64,000 bases of DNA from Tridacna crocea. Taxonomy: Eukaryota > Mollusca > Bivalvia > Cardiida > Cardiidae. Both the position numbers and the translations under genes were made by a program. The notes beneath the pieces are model-generated. The model did no database searches. It was given only the letters and a program-made list of their open reading frames with translations, and had not been told where the DNA came from. The stretch's first letter is position 1, and each line of letters starts with the position of its first letter. This document shows positions 44,806 through 56,900 of this stretch, piece by piece. The stretch spans positions 37,440,173 to 37,504,172 of the forward strand of contig OX031070.1 in assembly GCA_943736015.1 (NCBI GenBank), written 5' to 3'.

Positions 44806-44929
44806 TTGTAAACAACTCGGCACCAAAGGGAAATATGTCAACTACATTTTCATTGGTTTAAATATTTCGCCCAGGAAATATTAACCAATCAAATAGAATC
44901 TTCTAAATGGCCTTAGGGAAAATATCAAG
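44806..44929. promoter_or_regulatory. Shared divergent promoter of the TBC gene and B3GLCT
   Basis: Only 124 bp separate the two outward-facing start codons. The gap holds a CCAAT box in each orientation (ATTGG at 44852-44856, CCAAT at 44885-44889), no TATA box close to either gene, and no repeat. Both 5' UTRs must start inside it or in overlapping first exons, so the two genes very likely share a compact bidirectional promoter. Confidence 0.7.
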
Positions 44930-47900
44930 ATGGTCGACTACGTGTCTGTGTTTCTGACAGTTGTTTTATTTTGTAAGAAATTTTTATCTTATTGAAGGAT
45001 CGAGTCATCAAAATGCATGTTAAATCATTTCAATTGAAATGTTTATCTAAAAAAGCCAGCTGTCACTTGAATCAATGATAGTTTTGGGACAATAACCTAA
45101 AATAGATTTACTGGATCAACACAAGCCTTGACATTTAATGACAAGGCAACCAAACACAGAATCTGGGTATAGCTACTCTGTGTTTAACGCCGATTTTAAC
45201 CCAAGAATACCTAAAGTTTTCTTTATCAGCCCATGGGACATAGCTTTTTCCTGTTGTGTGACAACTTGCCTAGACTAAACAATCCATTGAGAGAGGAGTG
45301 AATTGTTTTTATGACTCATAAGAAGTCAAAACTTAGGCCGAAAAATAATTCCCTCCAATTTAAAAAAGGCAGATTGTACAAGTATTCAACATTCCATAGA
45401 TTACTCCGATTACAGGCACTTGATGATATATTTTCCATTCCAGGTACCAATCAAGTCACAATAATGAGACGGCCCGGTGATCTTTTTCATATTTGGACAT
45501 TTACTGTACACCGTACCCTCTCAAGTCAATCGTAAATTTTCTGGTAGCAAACATAGAGCGCTATACCGACTTTTGGTTTCGTCGGTTTTATCTGTATAGC
45601 AGTGAAATGCAATCAAATTTTAGTACTAAACATGACCAAAAACAAATTGTTAAACCATTCATTACATAAAAAGCTTGTAGAAGTCGTTTATAACATGTTT
45701 ATCTCGGAAAAATCACAGACGAAATTTATCGTGCGTGGCAGCCATTTTGTATGTTTTTGGGAAAGTAAACAACTCAGTAACTGATGAAATGCACGTTTTT
45801 TTCTCGCAATTGGCGTTTGAATTGAAAATATATGTATTTCAAACGAAGGAATATTAAATGCGCAAGCCACAGGATGTTTAAATCCTAGTTTTGTGCTCTA
45901 CTTTGGGAAATTATAAGAGTTCAAACTTGCGCACAAAATCTGTGCGGAGCTTTCAACTGATTTTGTCTTGATTGTCTCTGACCCAGAGGCGACCAGTCGA
46001 AAAGTAACATCGCCTTTGAGGACAGATATCTGTACTATGTACCAATCCTACTAAAGTTGTCTCAAATTACAATATCATATCACTATCCATGGTCTCTGGG
46101 TACAGTACCTCAAGTCTTAGTGGATAAGACACTGCCTAAAACACTGCCTAAGTTATGATTACTTGGTACTGAATAAGTGAGAATTGATAAAAATGAAAAA
46201 TGCCACTTCTAAAAATACCTGAAGCTGCCATACTTGTGTCTATCTTTGTCAAAGGGGTGGATATTGAATTACTCTTGCACAGATTCTCAGACTTTTCTCA
46301 GTTATTGTAAAGTCATAATATTTTTTTCTTTTGACAGTTACACATGATATACAAGCAAACAAAGAGTCATCAGCAAAGTATGGTAAGTTCACTTGCAGTA
46401 TTTCAATAGCTCACTCATAGCTTGAGATTTAGTGATGACTGTTTGGAAAAAGTAAAGATTTTTATGGTACCGTGTGAACATCATTTAACTTTTTTCCCAA
46501 CGACTAACTAATTAACCCTTTACCAAACAATCCCTGGATTTTACGACCCCGAGAAAAACGCCTATAGAAAACATTGCGGGAAAAGGAGAAAATGCTGGTA
46601 ACCAGCATTTTCTCCTTTTCCCACAATGCTTTCTACCTGCTAGAAACAAATTTCAATATTTTGAGTTACATTTATTTTGTCGTCTGCAAGTGCTTCCAAT
46701 TTGGACCTGTCTAAAATTTTGTCATCTGGTAAAGGGTTAAAGATGGCTCAAATGATGACAGAAGCCCTTAATAGGATAGGAAACAGTGTGAGAAAAGGAG
46801 AGAATGCTGGTTATCAGCATGTGTGGTAAAGTGTTAACCCTTTGCCACACTATCCTACCTTTCGACGACCCTGAGAAAGAAATCTTTTGAAAACATTGTG
46901 AAAAAAGGAGAAAATGCTGGTAACCAGCATTTTCTCCTTTTCCCGCAATGTTTTCTGCCCTTCCCAAGGCAAATTTCAATTTTTCAGTCACATTTATTTT
47001 TGTTGTCTCAAATTATGCTCTCAATTTGGACCAGTCTAAAATTTTCTTGTGTGGTAAAGAATTAATTACTAGATAAGCTCAACAGCATGTTCTTCTTTTC
47101 CAAGATGTATCTACCCTTTAAAACTAAAACAAATCACTTATTCAGCCCTTTCCACTAAATCCAAATTCATAACCCTAGAAAAAGATTTGTTTGTAACCTA
47201 CATGCTTTCCTTTTGGCCAAGTCTAAAATTTTATCCTGTGGTAAAGATTTAAGCAGCATTCAAATTTTTGTATTTAGATTTTCCCTTTTTGGGCTAGACT
47301 AAAATATTTGAAATCTGGCGAAGAGTAAATACTCTTGAAAGATTTTTTCCTGCTCTCTTTCCAGAAATAGAACTATCAGACATCATATTTATTATAATAT
47401 CCCAGCCTAACCCATATCATGCAGAAAGGGCCAAGCTAGCCAGATCCCATTTTACAGACCAGATTAAGGACTTGCCAAGAGATCTGAAACCATCACTTTA
47501 TCTCACACATGAAAAATGGCCAGACCATTTTGGAGACTGGACAATATTTCCTTTGTTAAAGGAGTGAGTAATTTATAGCTTTAACTCTTTACCACTCAAT
47601 CATGAGTTTTAGACACCATACTAAAACTTTTGAAAACATTGTGGGAAAAGGAGAAATGCTGGTAACCAGCATTTTATCCTTTTCTCACAATGTTTTCTAC
47701 CCTCTGTCAGAGACCTTCATATTCTTTGTAACTATGTTAAATTTTTGTCTGCAAATGTTTAAATTTGAAAGTCTAAAATTTGTTAGTTGGGAAGGGTTAG
47801 AGTCTGTTGTTTGCATTGTTAATTTAGCCTTGTAAAAAGTTTAAATTTTTGACAGACAAAGTAGCAGAAAGGGAAGATCCAAGACATTCAAGATCAGACT

Positions 47901-50900
47901 ACAGATTTTGTGTAGACTGATCTTGATCTACATGTGCTGAAAAAGCAAGGCAAGTTGTGCATAACCTCTTAAAGTGACAGAATTTTACACTTGCATATTG
48001 AAAGCATTTGCAAACAGTTAGGGTTAGTGTGACTCAAGCTATGGGATGTTTTAGTAAAAGGCAGAAAACATTATTGTCAAAGCAGAAAATGCTGATAACC
48101 TCAGAAAATACTGATAACCAACGAAAATACTGAGCACTGTAAGAAATACCAATAACCACAGAAAATGCCAATAACCACATAAAAATGCTGATAACAACAA
48201 AAAATGCCAGTAACCAAGGAAAACACTAATAACTGCAGAAAATGCTGATAACCATGGATGATGCTGATTACACATCTTTATTCTGTCACAGGTGGTCATC
48301 TGAATTTCAAGACAAGAAATGGCTATTTTTCTGTGAGGAAGAAACCAGAATAAATTTGGGAGAATTAAAAGATGTCCTGCAGAGATTCAACCCAGATAAG
48401 GTGAACGTATTTCCTGCTTCACATCCTCAGATACTTTTGTAACAAATCTCTCCCCTGCCAGTCTCCCTGAATTCGATGTATGTGTATAAAAAAATTATGT
48501 ACATGTAATTCTTTTCTTGCATAGTTTTTTTGTTTTTTCAATCCCCAGCTTAGCCGATTTGTTTTAACGGTATGAACTATTTTTAACTGTTTCAGTCAAC
48601 ATATACGAACTATGCTCTATGAAAAGGGGCCTTAGTGCATCTGCGAAAAGTACCGACCCAGGTCAGCCTCCACAGTCGGCACAGGCTGACTTGGTGCTAT
48701 TGGTCAATTTCATGTATGTCTAAGGACCAGTCTACCTTGGAATTAAGTCGAAGGTTAGGAAAGATTGCAATGATAGATCCATAATTATGTGATGGCTTGC
48801 TTGGTACCATGAAACAGAGAGATGGATTAAGCCCCCTTTTTGTTCATAGAGCATGGCTCCTGTACATTATGCAATGCTCTGTATAAAGGGGGTTAATGCA
48901 ACTGCAAAAAGCATCAACCTGGGCAGGCTGACCTGGTGTGAAAATCTTTGTTATCAGTTATATTTCTGCATTTCAAATGACCAGTCTACCTTGTGATTCA
49001 GTAGATCATGGGACAGAATGGATTTGATAAATTCATATGAAGATGATGACTCACTTGGTACAGTGCATCACAGAGATGCATTAACTCTTTACTACACGAG
49101 AAAATTTTAGACTGGTCCAAATTGAAAGCATTTGCAGACGACAAAATAAAGGTGACTAAAAAAATAGAAATTTGTTCTGGGAAGGGTAGAAAACACTGTG
49201 GGAAAAGGAGAAAATGCTGGTTACCAGCATTTTCTCCTTTTCCCATAGTGTTTTCAAAGGGCTTCTTCCTTAGGGGCGTCAAAAGTAGGGATTGTATGGT
49301 AATGGATTAAACCCTCCTAGCCCAGAGGATTGCTCATATGTTTATTTATCAGAGCTCTAGGTAGAGGGAATGATTTTAATTTTAAAAATGACAATATCGA
49401 TTATATTCTCCACTAAACCCTATGTCGTGGGTACTCATTAGAATCGTCTCGTTGAGACGATTCTAATGATGAGTACCCACAACATAGGCTTTCGAATAGA
49501 AATAGTGGATTTGGAAAACCATCACTCACTCTTGATCTGGAGCTCTGTTTATGATGCTGATTTGCTCTAGACTCTTGCGCTTTTCTATTTTTACAAGGAC
49601 TGGTTTTTAGGCCATGCCCTAACAGACAAAGAGCCGACCATTATCCACCATTTTGCAGATCCAAAGAAACTGAAATTTCCTGATTTCTCTGCAGGCGTGG
49701 TGCTGAGTCTTCCTCTCCTAAACAAGTAAGGTTCTGAAACAGAAAGGAAATGGATTTCTTGTTTCTAGACAAATGATGATATGCTTTTGATGTGCTATGA
49801 GTAGATGTAGTTTCTGCTTATGAATCTTATATTTTGCAATTGAGTCTCTTATAACAACCTTATAAGAGATATGGTGAAGATGACTTTCACAAAAAAAATA
49901 AACACATCATAAATTTGTTCAATGTCAAGGAGTTTTGTGATTTTCAGAATGATTTTTATGCCTTAGTTTTGTTTTGGATATAATTATAACTTACTGTGTC
50001 CACTTCACTGAAAGACTTTGTTTTTTTACTACACAGACTATATTTTTTACCTACCAAAAATAATACAAAATGCACAAACACCAGTTTTTGGGAATTGAAG
50101 TTATCTTTCTTTTCTCAATAGCATGTAGAATATTGTGAGTGAATGAGTGAGTGTAGTGAGTGAGTGTAGTGAGTGAGTGTAGTGAGTGAGTGAGCAAGCG
50201 AGTGAGCAGTTGTTACTTGCAACAGCTTCATTCCCCATAAATCTTTTTTCCAAAGCCTGTAACTACAATAATGGGTTAATATTTATAGTTCAATCCTTTC
50301 AGATTAGCCAAAAGTTGGCCACATGGAGATTTCCGAGCAGATTTTGCTATTGATCCAAAACATGAGGTAAAATTTGGTTTATCCCTGTGTCACACAATTC
50401 TTAACAACTTCATCAAAAAAACTCAAACTTTTGAACACCTTGTGGGAAAAGATGAAAATGCTTGTAACCAGAATTTTCTCCTTTTCCCACATTTTCTGTC
50501 TTTTTAAACACAAATCCTATCAGTTAGCCACTTTTCGTTTGTTGGCTACGTGGGTTTTCATTTGGACTAGTACAACATTTTGTCATTTGTTAACGAGAAG
50601 ACTTTTACTTCATTGAGAATGTTGGCTCTTTGCTTTCCTGAGATGGAAACATTAACCGTTTTCCCCATAAGGCATTGACCCTAAATAACAGCAAGGATGA
50701 GGCTGTTTCTTATGTGTATGTGACACCTTTTGATAGCATAGAAAACATTGTGGCAAAAGGTGAAATTGCTCGTCACGAGCAATTTCACTTTTTGCCTCAA
50801 TGTTTTCCAAAGGCTCCTACAAGCAGTGCGTAGAAATGAGTATCTATGGAGCAAAGGTTTAAATTCATCTTTAAACAGCATAGATCAAGATTGTGACAAC

Positions 50901-53900
50901 TTATTTATTCTTTACCAAATAACAAAGCTTTAGACCTGTCCAAATCAAAATACTATCAGTCCTTCTTGTTTCACATTAGTGGAACTCTTCATATTAAAAG
51001 TGGGTTTAGATCTATTTCTTGGACCTCGGGTAATCAAGAATCAATGGCATCAGATACAAAATGCAATCAGATGCACCTGTCTTTACAAACAGAGGCACAT
51101 TTCTTCATGATGCAGTATCCAGTCTTTTATTTCTTAATTGTTTTTTTCGCAATGAGTTTTCTCAATATTACTGGCACTTTCTTGCAATAATGTTCCAGAA
51201 TAATTAGAAATAAAAATGACATTGCGTAGTTCATCTTTTTTTCTTAAATTTTGTTTACAGTTTGCATCTTATGCACTTCTCCATGACGTCAAACTCACAG
51301 ACATGAAAGAGTTTTGTACCCAACCTGCAACTCCAGACTGTGTCACTAGTATTGAAACAACATTTCCAGACTGTGTATGTAGGGTTCTTGAACCAGTCAT
51401 ATGGTGGTAACTATTGCAAAACTAACCTGTGTTCTAATGCCTGCTTGTTTCTTCATGACACATTTCTTATCTAGAATTTCCATGAATTTAGCTCTTTACC
51501 ACACAAACCCAACTTTTAACGACCCTGAGAAAGAAGCCTGTAGAAAATAATTTTGGGAAAAGGAGAAAATGCTGGTAACCAGAAATTCCCTTCTGAGTGC
51601 CCCATATCAATAAAAACTGACGTAACTGGAAACTGACGTCACTAAAGTGTGCAGTTTGGTGCATAAACATGTAGTCTGGTGATCGATCGACGCCGCCATT
51701 TTGGACGTTGTGTTGCAAGTGTAGTGATGTATACAGGGCACTCAAAAGGGAAACTGGCTTTTCGTGGTTTTTGCCAGGGTACATGATATATGTTCCCAGC
51801 ATGTTAACCAATCAGATCACAAAATTTCTTTGCAATATTATAATATTAGTTGCACAGTCAGGTGCCAGGGAACTTGGAAACTTGTTCAAGGCTGTGGTGA
51901 ATCATGTGGCCCTGAGCCGAAGGCGAGTTGGTGACATGATTCACCAGGGCTGTGAACAAGTTTTCAAGTCTCCTGCCACCTGACAAGGAATTTATTGTAC
52001 TGCAAAGTCTTACCAATCCAAGAAATTTTACCTATTTTGGGGTTTAAAAAATTGACTAAGCTGACAAAGTAGAATTTCCCTTTTGAGTGCCCCAATTCAT
52101 TAAAAACTGATGTCACTTTGAAGTGATGTCACTGAAAGCTTGGGAATATGTGCTTAAATATGCAGCTTGGAACATAATCTTGGTGTTAATCCTTTTCCAA
52201 ACAATCCCTAGATATCACATCCCCGACGAAGAATGCTTTGAAAACATGATGGGAAAATGCTGGTAAACAGCATTTTCTCCTTTCTCACAATGTTTTCTAC
52301 CTTTCCAAAAACAATTTTCAATTTCTGAGTCATATCTATTATGTCATCTGCAAATGCTTTGAATTTGGACAAGTCTAAAATTTTGTTGTTTGGTAAAGAG
52401 TTAAATCTTGATTGATGCTGCCATTTGGGATGTTGTGTTGATAGAATAGTCATGCATACAGGGCTTGAAAGGGAAACTGGTTTGTTTTGCCAGTGTACAT
52501 GATATATATGTTGGGGGCATGCTATCCCATCAGATTAAGACATATTTCTTTTACATACTTTGCATGCCATTACAAATGATGTACATGTACCTTAGGCATA
52601 TACATGTACATGTATGTATTTGAAAGTGTAACATATATTAGGAAACACCCTGTATTGTTTTTGTTTTTCTTTGAAGGGTAGACGTATTTCAAATAATGAT
52701 CTCTTTGTGGCAGTCAAAACATGTGAGCAATTTCATGGTGATAGAGGTAAGTTTTTAATATGGCTGCCATTTTTGTTTTTTCATATTATTTTTCTTTAAG
52801 TTTTTACATAAATGTATCACTGCCTTATTAATATGTAGAATTGTTATGCAGAAACTAAGCACTGCAACCATTTTAAATCATTACCATACACAATTCAAGT
52901 TTTAAAGACCGTAACAGAGAAGGCTTTTTAAAACATGGTGAGAAAAGGAGAAAATGCTGGTAACCAGCATTTTCTCCTTTTCCCACAAAGTTTTATACCC
53001 TATCATCTATTGAGTCACATTAAAATTGTCATTTTCAGATTCTTTGAAAAGCAATTAATCCAGATTTCGTCACTTGATTAAGTGATCAGTCATGTAAAAA
53101 ACACTCATACATGTATATTGTATTATTCAAGTCTAGAATATGTCACACTATACCTAACAGCAGCCTATCTTGAACCAGGCTGGCAGCAAAAGCAACTATT
53201 GTTTTTAACCTTTCCCAAACAATCCCTGGTTTTTACGGGTCTGGAATAGTAACCTTTTGAAAACATTGTGGGAAAAGGAGAAAATGCTGGTAATCAGCAT
53301 TTTCTCCTTTTCCCACAATGTTTTCTACCCTATCATGGACAGAAATCATCTTTTCAGCAAGAGTTGAATTGTCATCTGCAAATGCTTTCAGTTTGGTCTA
53401 GTCCAAAAGTTTGTTGTTTGGGTAAGGGTTAAAGGCACCAAGAGAGTTAATTCTTTACCAGAAAACAAAATTTTACACTCCAACATAAACTAATTGCAGA
53501 CTATTTACAAAACAATCCCAGGTTTTTACAATCCCAAGATAGAAGCCTTTGAAAACATCATGGGATAAGGAGAAAATGCTGGTAACCAGCATTTTCTCCT
53601 TTTCCAACAACATTTTCTACTATATTAGAGAGCTTAAGATTATTTGTACCATTTTTTAATTTATCAATTAAAGACATTTTGCACAAAAAAGAGTCAAGAA
53701 TTTAATGTTTGGGAAAGGGTTAAATGTAGCTCAAACGGTGGTATTTTTAATAGGATAGAAAACATTGCAGGAAAAGGAGAAAATACTGGTTTCCAACATT
53801 TTCTCCTTTTCCTACAATTTTTTCGAAAGGCCCCTTTCTCAGGGACATCAAAATTTTACACTTGACTATATTGATAATTCAAAGTATTTGCAGACAACAT

Positions 53901-56900
53901 ATGCCACTTAAATGATGGTATCTTTGATAGGTAGAAAATTTTGTTGGAATAGGAGAAAATGCTGGCTTCCAGCATTTTCTCCTTTCTCTACAATATTTTC
54001 AAAAGGCCTCTTTATAAGGGTCTGTAAATTACAGGATTTTATTGTAAAGGCTAACTTAGATATATGTTTCGTCAAATACATGAACAAATCTCTTAATGTT
54101 ACAGTGCCTGTGGTTTTAAAAACTTGGGCCAAAGAAGCCAAACATTTGGAGTTTTACAGTGAAAAAGAGGATAAATCTATACCCACTATAGATCTCGGTG
54201 TACCAAATACAGAAAGAGGTAGGTAGAGTTCCATATAATAGGAAGTGATTGCATTCTAAATCTTTTATTTCTCTTCCAAACCCTATGTTGTGGGTACTCA
54301 TTAGAATCGTCTTGATGCTTTTAACACATTACCAAACAAACTAGAGCTGTCACTGATTGTGACTTAATAGCCCTGCCAGCGCTTTGACAGAAACAGGCAA
54401 TTATTAGTATTTTGTACACACAGACACATGGACAGACAGGCTGATTCCAGTATACCCCTGAAAACATTCGTTTTGCAGGGGTTTAAAAAGTTGAAAAACT
54501 AGTCCATATTAAATGCATTTGCATACTACAAAATAAATGTGACCCAAAGGTTGAACGTTGTTTTAAGATGGTTAGAAAACACTATGGAAAAAAGTGAATG
54601 TGCTGGTTACCTTTTTCTCCTTTTGTAGGATGGCTGGTTCCATTCCAAGCTCAGCCAAATTCTTCAGCAGATTGATGATAGTCATTGCAACAGGATAACC
54701 AGCATTTTATCCTTTTTCCACAGTGGTTAATACTTTCCCAAACAATCCCTGGTTTTCTCGACCCTGAAAAAGAAGGCTTTTGAAAACATTGTGGGAAAAT
54801 GGTAACCAGCATTTTCTCCTTTTAACACAAAGTTTTCTACATTCCTAGAACAAATTTCAATTTTTAAGCCACGTTAATTTTGTTGTCTACAAATGCTTTC
54901 ATTTTGGACCAGTCTAACATTTTGTCATTAGGTTAAGAGTTAAAATGAATTAATGTTGTTTTATGGCGCATCGACAGCTTGGGTCATTTAGTGTGCATTT
55001 CTGTGTTAAAAGATAGTAAAAGTGGAGTTGTTAAAACTGAATAAAGTTTGAAAACATTAATGACAATAAAAGAATTGAATTAAGAAGTATGCATAAAAAG
55101 CATTATCGAGTTACAGGGCAATCACTATATACTCAAAAGTTTTAAATGATAAGAACTGAATTAAGTTAAGAGTTAAAAGAGTTTTCTTCCTCAGGGTCAT
55201 TTAATGTCCTGAGAATGTGATAAAAGGAATAAATGGGCTTTATTTTTCATTTTATTTCTAAAAACAAGGACATTGTGGGAAGACGATGGCTATCATGAAG
55301 CGTGCAGTCACAGAATCTCATATTGTCAATAAAAGATGGCTACTTATAGCTGATGATGATACTATTATCAAGTAAGTTAACTTCCTATCTGATTAACAAC
55401 CAAGTCCTTAGTAGGGCAGTCAGAAGCCTAAATGAGTTAACCCTTTCCCAAACAATCCCTGGTTTTTATGACCCTGATATAGAAGCCTTTAGAAACCATT
55501 GTGGGAAAAGGAGAAAATGCTGGTAACCAGCATTTTCTCCTTTTCTCACAATGTTTTCTACCTTGCTGGAAACAAATTTGAATTTTTTAATACGTTTAGT
55601 TTGTTGTCTGCAAGTGTTCAAGTGTTTTCAATGTGGACCAGTCTAAAATTGTGTTGTTTGGTACAGGGTTAAGAAGAGGTTGGGGGTGGGGGGTTCATTA
55701 GAATCATCAGGTTAGCCAGTTTCTTGCCAAAGGATTGATTCTAGTCATTGTGGTAGGATCCATTCCTTTCAGACTACTGATCATTATTAATTCAACACTG
55801 ATTATAATGGAAAAGTTGCCAGTAGCTTGGATGGAATATTTTGTAATAATGGAACGATAAAATTTGTACTGTTAACATGAGGTAGGCAGAGCCTCTGACA
55901 TACAGTTAATTGACCAATAGAAAAAGTTTTCAACTCGGGGCAGCCTGTGTAGATGCTTGATTGATTGATAGATTGTATGTGTTTAACACCATTTTCAACA
56001 TTATTTCACTTCAGTTATATCGTGGCAGCCAATACACTTTTCCATGTAGTCCTGGAGTCCCTTTACTAGTACTTAGCACAATTTGCTTTCCAAGCCAATG
56101 GCTGCTTTCTCACATTATTGCTGTGGTCAGCGGTGGGATGGAATGAATGCATGTGCAGATGCAAAAGCTGATCTGGGTCAATACTTTTTGCAGATGCCTT
56201 TAACCACCTTTTTATAGAGCATGGCACAAATTAAGTACGGCTACCTGAACCCTGTCTGAGAACAACTAGAAGCTCTTTCAGATTATAAGTCATTGCAGAC
56301 AAATATATTTGAAACTAGTGTAACAGAGCTGAATTTCTTTGACAGAATAGAAAGCATGGTAGGAAACAAGGGAAAATCCTGGTAACTAGCAATTTCTCCT
56401 TTTTCCACAGTGTTTCCTACCCTTTCACTGGCAAATACTTTCACTTGATCCATACCAGCATTCTCTCCTTTTAATACAGTGTTTTCAGATGGCCTCTTTC
56501 TATAGGATGTTTAAAGGCAGGATTGTCTTGTAACAGGCTATAACAAGTTGGACTGTATTTTCAGTTTATACAGACTTCGCAAGTTACTAGCATGTTATGA
56601 TCCAAACAGTATTATTGCTCTCGGTGAACGCTATGGTTACCAGGTAGCCAAAGGATATGGGTATAATTACATCACTGGAGGTGGAGGGTAAGTCTTCTTC
56701 ACTCTTAGGTTTGGGTTAGATCCTTTGCTGTGGCAGTAGTTGTGAGAGAGTGAAGTTGGGCTGGGCACTTTACACACAAGCCTTGTGATGAAAAACAAGT
56801 GATTTAAGATGTCATAGTTATGTACATGTACCTGATATTTTGTAAACTCTTAAGCCTTTACCAAACAATCCCGAGTTTTTGTCCTATCCCTTATTGTTTT

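Noticed and set aside
45311..45535. 74-codon plus-strand frame in B3GLCT intron 1
   Set aside because: Plausible composition, but no donor or acceptor in phase with exons 1 and 2, which already join correctly.
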